Assembly (NCBI GenBank): GCA_005804885.1
Contig: SYOX01000316.1
Location: 1-37,205 of the forward strand
Length of the DNA: 37,205 nt
Direction: 5' to 3'
Source: Pseudomonadota bacterium
GTDB taxonomy: Bacteria > Myxococcota_A > Bradymonadia > Bradymonadales > GCA-2716585
The notes under the pieces are model-generated. The model saw only the letters and a program-made list of their open reading frames with translations. It searched no databases and was not told where the DNA came from. How positions within the stretch are numbered: the stretch's first letter is position 1; each line of letters begins with the position of its first letter. Made by a program: the position numbers and the translations under genes. Shown piece after piece: positions 14,995 through 24,900 of this stretch.

Positions 14995-15014
14995 GGCGCG
15001 CCGCGCGGCGCGCC
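14995..15014. promoter_or_regulatory. 20-bp perfect palindrome in the leader
   Basis: GGCGCGCCGC followed directly by its reverse complement GCGGCGCGCC, 22 bp before ATG 15037 and downstream of the TTGACA promoter candidate. It could be an operator or a leader hairpin; low sequence complexity weakens the case. Confidence 0.4.
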
Positions 15015-15036
15015 CCTCACAAGGCAGATACAGCGG

Positions 15037-16344
15037 ATGAAACAAGAGTTCCTGGACAAGTTGGCGCGCGGCGAGTTCCGCGCGGCGGTGGTGGGAATGG
15101 GCTACGTCGGCCTCCCGCTGGCGGTCGAGTTCGCCGAGGCCGGCATCGAGGTCATCGGCATTGACATCAGCGAGGAGAAGATAGAGCGCCTCAACGCGGG
15201 CGTCAGCTACATCCCCGACATCCCGACGGAGCGCCTGGCGCCGCTGGTGGCGCGGGGCGCGCTCAAGGCGACGACGGATTACAGCGTCATCGCGGCGCAG
15301 GACGTGGTCTGCATCTGCGTGCCGACCCCGCTGAACAAGACCAAGGATCCCGACGTGTCGATGATCCTCTCGGTCGGGGAGGCGATCGTGCCGGTCCTGA
15401 GCGAGGACACGCTGGTGGTGCTGGAGTCGACGACCTACCCGGGCTTCACCCGCGAGATCTTCGTGCCGCAGCTTGAGGCCACCGGCCTCGAGGTCGGGGT
15501 CCAGCTCGCCGTGGCCTTCAGCCCCGAGCGGGTCGATCCCGGCAACCCCGTCTACCAGACCCACAACACGCCCAAGATCGTCGGCGGCATGACCCCGGAC
15601 TGCACCCAGGCCGCGATGAACGCCTACGGCCGGATCATCCAGAGCCTCGTGCCGGTGACCTCGACCGACTGCGCCGAGATGGTCAAGCTGCTGGAGAACA
15701 CCTTCCGGGCGGTCAACATCGGCCTCGTCAACGAGGTCGCGATCATGTGCAACAAGCTCGACCTGGACACCTGGGAGGTCATCGCGGCGGCGGCCACCAA
15801 GCCCTTCGGCTTCATGCCCTTCTACCCTGGCCCCGGCCTCGGCGGCCACTGCATCCCCGTCGATCCGCACTACCTGAGCTGGAAGCTCAAGACCCTCAAG
15901 TACAACGCGCGCTTCATCGAGCTGGCCGGCGAGATCAACAGCTCGATGCCCGAGTACGTCACCGCCATGGTCGCCGACGCCCTCAACGAGCGCCGCAAGT
16001 GCGTCAACGGCAGCCGCGTCCTGGTCCTGGGCGTGGCCTACAAGCGCGACATCGACGACTGCCGCGAGTCCCCCAGCCTCGACATCATCGAGCTGCTGGC
16101 CGCCAAGGGCGCCGAGGTCGAGTACCACGACCCCTACGTCCCCTCCCTCCACATGGGCGGCGAGACCTGGACCTCCCAGCCCATCGACGGCGACAAGCTG
16201 GCCGTCTACGATTGCGTCGTGATCTCCACCGACCACAGCAACTTCAACTACGCCGACCTCGTCGAGCGATCGTCGCTCGTCATCGACACGCGCAATGCCA
16301 CGGGCAAGGCCAAGGTCGTGGCCGATCACGTCGTGCGCCTCTAG
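15037..16344 (+). CDS. wbpA: UDP-N-acetylglucosamine 6-dehydrogenase (WbpA-type nucleotide sugar dehydrogenase)
   Basis: A 435-residue cytoplasmic enzyme that oxidises C6 of a UDP-HexNAc twice with NAD+, giving the uronic acid used for O-antigen, capsule or exopolysaccharide. The NAD site is VVGMGYVGLPLAVEFAEAG (about 18-37). CVPTPLNKTKDPD and LESTTYPGFTRE are the usual binding loops. The middle domain has FSPERVDPGN and KIVGG, and the catalytic motif GPGLGGHCIPVDPHYL contains Cys272. The C-terminal domain has LGVAYKRDIDDCRESPS. Full length and motifs are intact. PGN with the KTKDPD loop fits the WbpA/UDP-GlcNAc branch better than UDP-Glc (Ugd); UDP-ManNAc (WecC) cannot be fully excluded. The next gene starts 7 bp after the stop, so the two are probably one transcript. 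Confidence 0.85.
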   Translation: MKQEFLDKLARGEFRAAVVGMGYVGLPLAVEFAEAGIEVIGIDISEEKIERLNAGVSYIPDIPTERLAPLVARGALKATTDYSVIAAQDVVCICVPTPLNKTKDPDVSMILSVGEAIVPVLSEDTLVVLESTTYPGFTREIFVPQLEATGLEVGVQLAVAFSPERVDPGNPVYQTHNTPKIVGGMTPDCTQAAMNAYGRIIQSLVPVTSTDCAEMVKLLENTFRAVNIGLVNEVAIMCNKLDLDTWEVIAAAATKPFGFMPFYPGPGLGGHCIPVDPHYLSWKLKTLKYNARFIELAGEINSSMPEYVTAMVADALNERRKCVNGSRVLVLGVAYKRDIDDCRESPSLDIIELLAAKGAEVEYHDPYVPSLHMGGETWTSQPIDGDKLAVYDCVVISTDHSNFNYADLVERSSLVIDTRNATGKAKVVADHVVRL

Positions 16345-16351
16345 CCCGCCT

Positions 16352-17434
16352 GTGGCCTCCCCCATCCCCGCGCCACCCGGCCGGCGGGCGCGCGGCGCCT
16401 GGTGGGCTGCTATTCTGAGCGCCTTGATCGGCGCCGCGCTCCTCATCATAGCCGCCCGCGATCTTGAATTATCCAGTATTGTCAACTACTTCCGGTTGAT
16501 GGATGGCGGGAGGCTGGCCTTGGCGCTGGCCGCCTACGCGGCGCTCTTCGGGATCGTGCATGTGATCCGGATGTGGCGCTGGGCCTGGCTGCTGCGGCAC
16601 CTGGGTGACTTCAGCGTCGGGCAGGTGCTCAGGGCGGCGGCGGTGGGTTTCACGGCGATCATCCTGCTGCCCTTGCGGCTCGGCGAGCTTGTCCGGCCCT
16701 ACATGCTGTCGCGCGAGACGGGCTGCAGCATGTCGGCGGCGCTGGGCACGGCGGTCGTCGAGCGGGTCATCGACGGCCTCTTCATTGCGCTGCTGCTCTT
16801 TGCGACCCTGGCGACCTACGAGGGGTCGGGGAGCACGGTCTTCGCGGCCGCGCTCGGCTACGCCTGCCTGGGGATCTTCGCCAGCGCGCTGGTCGTGCTG
16901 CTGCTCGGGATCTGGCGGCGCGAGCAGACGCTCGGGGCGCTGGAGCGCCTGCTGGGCCTGATCTCGGCCGCGCTCGCGGGCAAGATCGTGGGGTTGCTGA
17001 GGTCCTTCCTCGACGGGGTCGAGGGCTTGAGGGAGGGCAGGGCGCTGGCGTCCTTCCTGGGCTTGACCCTGGCCTACTGGGGGATCAACGGCCTCTCGAT
17101 CGCCTTCCTGGGGTGGTTCGGCTTCGGGCTGGCGCTGGGTCCCTGGGCCGGGATGACGGTGCTGGCGATCCTGGTGGTGGGGATCATGATCCCGACGGGG
17201 CCGGGGCTGGCGGGCAACTACGAGCTCTTCGCGCTGGAGGCGCTGGGGCTCTTCCTGCCGGCCGAGGAGGTCCGCGTGGCCGGCGCGGCCTTCGTCGCCT
17301 CGATGCACGCGGTCCAGTTCGTCGTCCAGGCCCTGCCGGGGCTCATCCTGCTGGGCTGGCGGCGGGACAGCCTGCTGGCGATGCGCCGCGAGGCGCAGCG
17401 GGCGGCGGCGGATCAGGCGCGGGGGCCTTCGTAG
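16352..17434 (+). CDS. LPG-synthase-TM / UPF0104 family integral membrane protein
   Basis: About 360 residues from GTG 16352, which lies 7 bp after the wbpA stop. An earlier in-frame start would lie inside wbpA and add a poor N-terminus. Eight or so hydrophobic helices are visible: WWAAILSALIGAALLIIAA, LALALAAYAALFGIVHVI, FTAIILLPLRLGELVRPYML, ERVIDGLFIALLLFATL, YACLGIFASALVVLLLGIW, TLAYWGINGLSIAFLGW, MTVLAILVVGIMIPTGPG and MHAVQFVVQALPGLILLGW. The LPLRLGELVRPY segment is the hallmark of the lysylphosphatidylglycerol-synthase transmembrane region (PF03706/UPF0104). Here the catalytic aminoacyl-transfer domain is absent. Family members of this form are linked to lipid or polysaccharide flipping and glycolipid assembly. 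Linkage to the sugar dehydrogenase supports an envelope polysaccharide role. The last 22 bp overlap the convergent P450 gene. Confidence 0.78.
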   Translation: MASPIPAPPGRRARGAWWAAILSALIGAALLIIAARDLELSSIVNYFRLMDGGRLALALAAYAALFGIVHVIRMWRWAWLLRHLGDFSVGQVLRAAAVGFTAIILLPLRLGELVRPYMLSRETGCSMSAALGTAVVERVIDGLFIALLLFATLATYEGSGSTVFAAALGYACLGIFASALVVLLLGIWRREQTLGALERLLGLISAALAGKIVGLLRSFLDGVEGLREGRALASFLGLTLAYWGINGLSIAFLGWFGFGLALGPWAGMTVLAILVVGIMIPTGPGLAGNYELFALEALGLFLPAEEVRVAGAAFVASMHAVQFVVQALPGLILLGWRRDSLLAMRREAQRAAADQARGPS

Positions 17435-18738
17435 ATCACGGGGATGCCGGACTCAGGCCCCATGACGGCGTTGAGGCGCTTGGGTTCGGCGGGCTCGTCG
17501 TCGACGAGGGTGAAGCGGCAGCGCGAGAAGAGGGTGCCGAGGACGATCCGCATCTCGGTCTGGGCGAAGGCCGAGCCGATGCAGCGCCTCGGGGGGCCGC
17601 CGAAGGGGATGTATTCGTAAGGGGACCAGGTGCGGTCGATGAAGCGCTCGGGCTTGAAGGCGTCGGGCTCCTCGAAGATCGAGGGATCGCGGTGGGTCAG
17701 CCAGGGGACGACGGCGATGGCGACGCCGGCCGGCAGGGTGTGCCCGAGCAGGTCGAAGGGCCTGTCCAGCAGGCGAATGACATCCGAGAGCACGGGGTGC
17801 AGCCGCAGGGTCTCCTGGATGACGGCGTTGAGGAAGGGCAGGCGGCCCTCGTAGGTGTCGGGCGCGGGGTCCGGGCCGAGGGCGTCGAGCTCCTCCTGGA
17901 GCCGCCGGAGCTGATCGGGATCGCGGCACAGGTGGTCAAAGGCCCAGGACATCGACACGCCGGTCGTCTCGTGGCCGGCGCTCATCAGGGTGATCATCTC
18001 GCTGATGATCTGGGTGTCGGTCATCGAGCTGCCGTCGTCGTAGGTGGCCTGGACCAGCAGGCTCAGGATGTCCTCGCCGGCGCCGTCGCCGGCCCGTCGT
18101 CGGGTGATCGTCTCGGCCAGCAGGGCCTTGAGGGCGTCGGAGGTTTTCTTGAAGCGCGCCCAGGGGCTGAGGCCGCCGAACTCGTGCTGGAGGAACTTGA
18201 AGAAGAGGAAGCTGGGGCTGACGGCGTCGATGGCCTCGCGGACGGTCTTCTCGTAGCGCTCCAGGTCGTCGCCCTCGCGGGCGCCGAAGACCGCTCTGAG
18301 GATGATCTCCAGGGCAATGTGCTGGAGCTCCTTCTGGAGCGAGAGGCGCTGGCCGGGCTGCCAGGAGGCGACGCGGCGCAGCGCGGCGGCCTGCATCTCC
18401 CCGGCGTAGGCCTTCATCCTGCGGCCGTGGAAGGGCGGGGCCAGGAGCTTGCGCTCTCGCCGGTGGCGCTCGCCGCTGAGCATGAAGATGGAGTCCTCGC
18501 CGATGATCGGCGCGGCGGCCTCGACGCCGAAGGGCAGGAAGGTGTCCGGGTCGGCCTCGAAGACCTGGCGGGCGCCCTCGGGCTTGCCGGTGCAGACGAC
18601 GGTGCCGTTGAAGGCGGTGATCGTGAAGGGATCGCCGTACTGCTCGAGGCAGTCCTTGTAGAAGGTGAAGGGGTGGAGCCCGACGTGCCAGGTGGACAGG
18701 ATCGTGCTGCTGGGGCCAGGCGGGAGCGCGGTGACCAT
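17413..18738 (-). CDS. Cytochrome P450
   Basis: A soluble haem mono-oxygenase of 441 residues. The ATG at 18738 has GAGG 5 bp upstream and gives MVTALPPGPSS, the Pro-rich start expected for class II-like bacterial P450s; the frame is open further upstream, but without P450 similarity. The I-helix is MSAGHETTG, the K-helix ExxR is ETLRLHP, and the meander is PDAFKPERF. The haem loop FGGPPRRCIG carries the axial Cys386. The fourth position of that loop is Pro where most P450s have Gly (FGxGxRxCxG). LPPGP and the AGHETTG/ETLRLHP context resemble CYP110-like enzymes, which act on fatty acids or terpenoids; the substrate cannot be read from sequence. No ferredoxin or reductase gene is nearby. It is divergent from the giant TPR gene. 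Confidence 0.9.
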   Translation of the reverse strand: MVTALPPGPSSTILSTWHVGLHPFTFYKDCLEQYGDPFTITAFNGTVVCTGKPEGARQVFEADPDTFLPFGVEAAAPIIGEDSIFMLSGERHRRERKLLAPPFHGRRMKAYAGEMQAAALRRVASWQPGQRLSLQKELQHIALEIILRAVFGAREGDDLERYEKTVREAIDAVSPSFLFFKFLQHEFGGLSPWARFKKTSDALKALLAETITRRRAGDGAGEDILSLLVQATYDDGSSMTDTQIISEMITLMSAGHETTGVSMSWAFDHLCRDPDQLRRLQEELDALGPDPAPDTYEGRLPFLNAVIQETLRLHPVLSDVIRLLDRPFDLLGHTLPAGVAIAVVPWLTHRDPSIFEEPDAFKPERFIDRTWSPYEYIPFGGPPRRCIGSAFAQTEMRIVLGTLFSRCRFTLVDDEPAEPKRLNAVMGPESGIPVIYEGPRA

Positions 18739-18835
18739 GGCGACCTCGTCGAAAGAGGGTTGTGTGGGGAGCTTGCCACAGCGCTCAGGGGGTGTCGAGC
18801 GGCAAAGATCAGGCGCGATCGGAGGTCCGCAGGGG

Positions 18836-18864
18836 TTGTCAGACGGGGTACGATTTGTTAGTCC
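18836..18864 (+). promoter_or_regulatory. Weak promoter candidate for the giant TPR gene
   Basis: TTGTCA (18836-18841) and TAGTCC (18859-18864) are spaced by 17 bp, about 50 bp before ATG 18917. The -35 is good (5 of 6), the -10 poor. The 178-bp divergent region 18739-18916 holds no gene. Confidence 0.3.
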
Positions 18865-18916
18865 TGGGGTGCGCGTTCGACCCGCTTTGAACACCCCCCC
18901 TCCCCCAAGGAAGCCG

Positions 18917-21900
18917 ATGAGCAAGGACATTCAAGATCTTGAGAAGGCGCTCGCATCCAATCCCGGCAACCGTGAGGCGTTCGAGGCCGTTGAGGAGCGC
19001 TACTACCAGAGCAGGCGCTGGCAGGATCTGGTCAAGCTCTACGAGCGACAGAGCGTCGTGCAGGACGAGCTGCCGAAGTTCTGGGATCGCGCCGTCAGCC
19101 GTCTTGAGGCGCTCAGCGCCGATCTGGAGGAGCTGCCGGAGCGCGCCGAGGTGTTGATCCAGATCGGGCGGGTCTGGGAGTACCAGCTCGACCGCAAAGA
19201 TCAGGCGATGGTCCATTACCAGCGCGCCTTCAAGGTGTGGCCCTACAAGACCGAGGCGCTGGACATGGCCCGGCGGGTCTACGCCGAGCAGCGCAACTGG
19301 AAGCTGGTGCTGCGGCTGCACGACCTGGAGCTCCAGGTCGAGAAGGACGTGGCTCGCCAGGCGCACATCCACATCGCGAAGGCGAAGCTGCTGGCGCACG
19401 AGATGGGGGAGCCCAAGGAGGCCGTCGAGCTGCTCACCAGGGCGCTGGAGCTCGACCCGTCCAACGCCGAGGGGGTCGCGCTGCTGGCCTCGCTGACGGA
19501 CAAGAAGGTGGACTGGCGGCAGACGCTCGGGGAGCTGCGCGCGAGCCTGGGCGGCGCGGGGAAGGGGTCGGGGGCGGCGGCGATCCACGTCGAGATCGCG
19601 ACCCTCTTGATGGCCAACGATCCTGGCAGCGCGGAGATCGAGGCGTCCATCCAGGCGGCGCTGGGGCTGGTGCCGCACCACGGCGACGCCCGCAAGCTGC
19701 TGGGGCAGCTCTACCGGGATGGGGGTCGATGGGAGGAGCTGGCGGCGCTGCTGCAGAAGACGGCCGGGGACTCGACGACGCGCAAGGAGGAGGCCCGCGA
19801 GGCGCTCATCGAGCTGGCCAGCATCCAGCGCGAGCACCTGGGGGACGAGGCGGCGGCGGTGGCGGCCTTCGAGGGGCTGCTGGCGCTGGATCCGACGCAC
19901 CCGGACGCGCTGCGCGTCGCCCAGGACTTCCACGAGCGCCAGGAGGACTGGTCGGCGCTGGTGGAGACCTACGAGAACGCGCTGCGGATGAAGCGCTCGT
20001 CGCCGGACGAGCTGAATCTGCGGCTGGAGCTCGGCGAGCTGCTCTGGAAGAAGGTCGGGGATATGGAGGCGGCCGAGCGGCAGTACCGCCGGGTGCGGCT
20101 GGCCGATCCGAAGCGGACCGAGATGTTGAGGTTCTACCAGCACTTCTTCAAGGCCGAGGGCGACTGGAAGAAGTACTACGGGACGCTGGCCTCGCTGCGC
20201 CAGGCGGTCGAGGGCGAGCCCGAGGCGCTGGAGCTGGCCTACGAGATGGCGCGGGTGGCCCGGGAGGAGATGCAGAGCCCCGAGAAGGCCATCGACGTCT
20301 GGAAGCAGGTGCTCAAGGTCGAGCCGGACAACCGGGGGGCGCGCGACGCCCTGCACGATCTGTACATCGAGGCGCAGAAGTGGAACGCGCTCCTGGAGCA
20401 CTACAAGGAGGAGATCGGCTACCTGGAGGGTGACACGAGCCAGGAGAGCCGGCAGAAGCAGGTCAATCTCTCGCTCAAGATGGTGGACATCTACCGCGAC
20501 AGGCTGCGGCTGGACGTGATGGTGATCAACACCTACAACGCGATCCTCCAGATTGATCCGGTCAACGAGGTGGCCATCGACGCGCTGGCCCAGCGCTACG
20601 AGCAGTCCAAGCGCTGGAACGACCTGATCAACGTCCTGCAGCGCAAGGCGGACGTGGTGGGAGGGGTCGATCCGGTCTCGACGCTGCCCCTGCTGCACCA
20701 GATCGCGGATCTGTGGCAGAAGCGGCTGGGCAACATCTCCCAGGCGATCCCGGCCCTGGAGCAGGTGCTGACGATCGACCCGAGGGACGCGGTCGCGATC
20801 GACGAGCTCAAGAAGATCTACACCAAGCGGCACAAGTGGGACGACCTGTTGGTGGTGCTGGAGAAGGAGGCGGCGCTGCTGGGGGGCAAGGTGCTGGCGG
20901 CGCACCTGTCGGAGATGGCCGGGATCGCTCGCCAGCGGCTCTCGGACGCCGAGGCGGCCCGGGCGCTCCACGAGCGGGTGTGCGCGGCGCTGGAGGGCGA
21001 TGGCGGCGAGGTGCTCGACGCGGCGCTCTACCGGGGCGCGCTGGGCGAGCTGGAGCAGCTGACGGGGGACAAGGGCGACAGCGAGGCGCTGGCGGGGGTC
21101 CTGACGCGGCGGCTCAAGGTGACGCAGGGCCAGGGTCAGCAGATCGAGACGCTGGAGCGGCTCGCGGCGCTGGTCTACGAGGGCCTCGGGGACGCGGATC
21201 GCGCCACGGGGCTGTGGCAGGAGGTGCTGGCGCTTCAGCCGGGCAACCAGACGGCGCTGGAGCGGCTCAAGGATCATTACTTCAAGGAGCAGTGCTGGGA
21301 CGATCTGGAGGCGCTCTTCGGGAAGCGGGGCGAGTGGTCGAGGCTCTTCGAGGTGCTCGACGCCGGCGCGGAGATGGTCGAGGGCGACGCGGAGCGGGTC
21401 GCGCTCTACCACCGGATGGCGCGGGTGGCGCGCGAGCGGCTCGACGACAGCGACAAGGTGATGATGAGCCTGGAGTCGGTCCTGGCGATCGAGCCGGCCA
21501 ACGTCGAGGTGGCCCAGGGGCTGCTGCCCTATTACCGCGCGGCGAAGGAGGCCTCCAAGGAGGTCCACGTCAACATGATCCTGCTGCAGCACGGCGGCGG
21601 TGAGACCTTCGCGCTGACGCGGGAGATCGGGCGGCTGCACGAGGTGTCGCTCAAGGATCTGCCCGGCGCCTTTGACTGGGCGGACAAGGCCTTCCACATG
21701 CGGCCCGAGGACGCGGAGCTGCGGGGGCACATCGAGGGCCTGGCGCGCTCGGCGGACAGGCTGGCGGAGCTGGTGGCCTCCTACAGGCGGGTGGCCGAGG
21801 GGGTCGAGGACGCGGAGGTGCGGCTGGCGCTCTACCGGACGATCGCGCGGACGGCCAACATCGATCTGGAGTGGTTCGACGACGCGGTGGGCTATTACGA

Positions 21901-24900
21901 GCGCCTGCTGGAGGCCGACGGCCAGGACGCCGAGTCCATCGAGGCGCTCTTGATCCTCTACCGGCAGCTGTCGAGGTGGGAGGATCTGCTCGACGTGGTG
22001 CAGCGCCAGATCGGGCTGCGGATCGAGGCCGGGGACGAGGCCGGGGTCATCGACCTGCACTTCCAGCGGGCCGAGCTGCTCCAGGGGCCGCTGGGCCGCC
22101 TGCAGGACGCCATCGAGGCCTACAGGCAGATCTTGAGCCTGGCGCCGGGCAACCTCGACGCGGTGCGCGGCCTGCGGGCGCTCCACGAGTCCGAGGAGGA
22201 CTGGATCGGGGTGGCCGAGGCGATGGAGGCGGAGCTGGCGATCCTGGAGTCCGGGGGCAAGGGCGGCGCGGAGGCCGCGGCGCTGAGGCTGGGCCTGGGC
22301 CACCTCAACGAGCACAAGCTCTCCGAGCCCGATCGGGCCGTCGAGTGGTACGCCAGCCTGCTTGGCGGCGCCGACGACGCTCGAGCGCCTGCCGTCAACG
22401 CGCTCGAAGGGCTGCTGTCGAGCGCCGGGTCTGCGGACGCGGATCGGCGCGTGCGGATCGCCTCGCTGCTGGAGCCCGTCCACCGCAAGGACGACAACGC
22501 GGGGCGGCTGGCCGAGATGCTGGAGATCCGCGCCGCCGCGATGGAGGACGAGGTCGAGCGCGCCAGCACCCTCTGGGAGCTGGCCGGGATCTACGAGCAG
22601 CGCATCGAGGACGCCGCGGGGGCCTTCAGCGCTCTGGAGCGGCTGCTGGCGCTGACGCCCTCGGACGCGCGGGTCTGGAACGAGATCGAGCGCTTCAGCG
22701 GGCAGATCGACAAGTGGGAGGCGCTGGCGGGGCTCTACGGGGCGCTGACGCCGGGGCGGGACGCGCTGGACGCCGAGGGTTGGCGCTTTGATCTCTTGCG
22801 CCGTCAGGCCAGGGTCCACGAGCAGGAGCTGGGTCAGGACACCCAGGCGCGCGCGGCCTACGAGATCCTGTTGGCCCGCGACGAGGCCGACACGCTGACC
22901 ATCGACAGCCTGGAGAGCGTCTACAAGCGGCTCGGGGCCTACGAGGAGCTGGTCGGCCTGCTGGAGCGCAAGGCGCTGCTGGTCGACGACGCCGCGCTCA
23001 GGCGGCAGGTCCGCCTCGACATCGCCGCGATCCACGAAGGCGAGCTGGGCCAGCCCTCCGACGCCATCGACACCTACCGCCAGATCCTGCTCGACGGCCC
23101 CGCAGACGGCGAGGCGATCGCCGAGCTTGAGCGTCTGCTGACCGAGCTTGAGCGCTGGGACGAGCTGGTGGAGCTGCTCCAGCGCCGCGTGGATCTGGCC
23201 GATGGCGTCGGGGTGAACGACATCAAGTATCAGCTCGGCGCGGTGCTGCGCGAGCGGCTCGGCGATCTGGGCGGCGCGATCGGGGTCTGGAGGGAGATCG
23301 TGCAGGGGGAGCCCGGGCACAAGGCGCTCGGCGCTCTGGAGGCGCTCGGCGCCGAGCTGCACGAGGGCGGCGGGGCGTTGGAGCACCTGCAGACGATCAA
23401 CGCGACGCTGGCGCCGATCTACGAGGCCTCGGAGGCCTGGAGGGAGCTGGTCCACGTCCTGAGCCTGGAGCTGGGCTACGCGGAGACGGACGACGAGAGG
23501 GTCGGGCTGCGGGTGAAGATAGCGCGGATCAGCCGCGACAGGCTCGGCGATCCCGAGGCGGCCTTCGGCCACCTCAAGGTGGCCGTGGGGCTCTCCTTCG
23601 GGGACGGCGCGCTGCGCCAGGAGTTCGAGGCGCTCGCGGGCCAGATCGACGCTCACGGCGACGTGATCGGCCTCTACGAGGCGGCGCTCGGAGGCGAGGT
23701 CGCCGCGGCGGATCCTGAGCTCCGGCGCGAGGTCCTCGATCGCCTCGCGATCCTGCAGGAGCAGGAGATGGGGGACGCGGGGGCGGCCATCGAGGCGCAC
23801 CGCCGGAAGCTGGAGATCGACCCGGAGGACGCCGAGGCGCTCTCCAGCCTGGAGCGCCTCTACGAGCAGGAGCAGCAGTGGGCCGAGCTGGTCCAGATCT
23901 GCTTGCGTCAGGCGGACATGGCCTCCGGCCAGGAGCAGGTGGCGGTGCTGCGCAAGGTGGGCGCGCTCTACCGGGGGCCGCTGGTTGATCCGGTGTCGGC
24001 GGTCGACACCTACAAGCGCATCCTCGAAGGCGTGCCCGGCGACGCCGGGGCGCTCGACGCGCTGGAGGATCTCTACACCGACCAGGGCGACTGGCGAGAG
24101 CTCATCGCGGTGCTCCACGAGAAGATCCTCGTCGACGAGGACGTGGAGGTCAGGCGCGGGCTCTACTTCCGGATCGCGGATCTGCACGAGGCGAGGCTGG
24201 AGGAGCCCCACGAGGCGATCGACATCTTCGGCCGGATCCTGGACATGCTGCCGGAGGACGGGGCGGCGCTCGACGCGCTGGATCGGCTCTACGAGGAGCA
24301 CGCGCGCTGGTCGGAGCTGGCCGAGGTGCTCGTGCGCAAGATGGCGCTCCAGCAGGAGGATCCGGAGGGTCTCGGGGCGCTCCAGTTCAGGCTCGGCCAG
24401 GTGCAGCAGCACCAGCTCTTCAACATCGAGCAGGCCATCGCGACCTACAAGGCGGTGCTGGATCGTGACGCGTCGTCGCTGGCGCCGCGCGAGGCGCTGG
24501 TGGCGCTGCTTGAGGACGTCGACCACCGCTTTGCGGCCAGCCAGGTGCTCGAGCCCATCTACCGGGCCGAGGGCCTGAGCGCCGAGCTGGTCGACCTCCA
24601 GGAGCTCCAGCTGCTCGACACCGAGGAGGACGCGGGCCGGCTGCTCCTGCTGGACGACCTCGCCCGGCTCCACGAGCGGGAGCTGGGCGATCCGGTGGCG
24701 GCCTTCCACGCGGTGCGCCGCGCCTACCTGATCGATCCCTCGGCCTCGGCGCGCGTCGAGGCGATGGAGCGGCTGGCCGACCAGACCGGGCAGTACGAGT
24801 CGCTGGTCAAGGAGGCCTACGAGCCGGCGCTGGTCGAGATCCGCGACGGCGCCGAGCTGCTGCGCGTCCACCTCAAGGTGGCGCGGGTCTACCGGGACGA

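Noticed and set aside
18739..18930. An N-terminal extension of the P450 to 18930
   Set aside because: It would overlap the start of the TPR gene, has no P450 similarity, and ATG 18738 gives the normal LPPGP start with a Shine-Dalgarno site.
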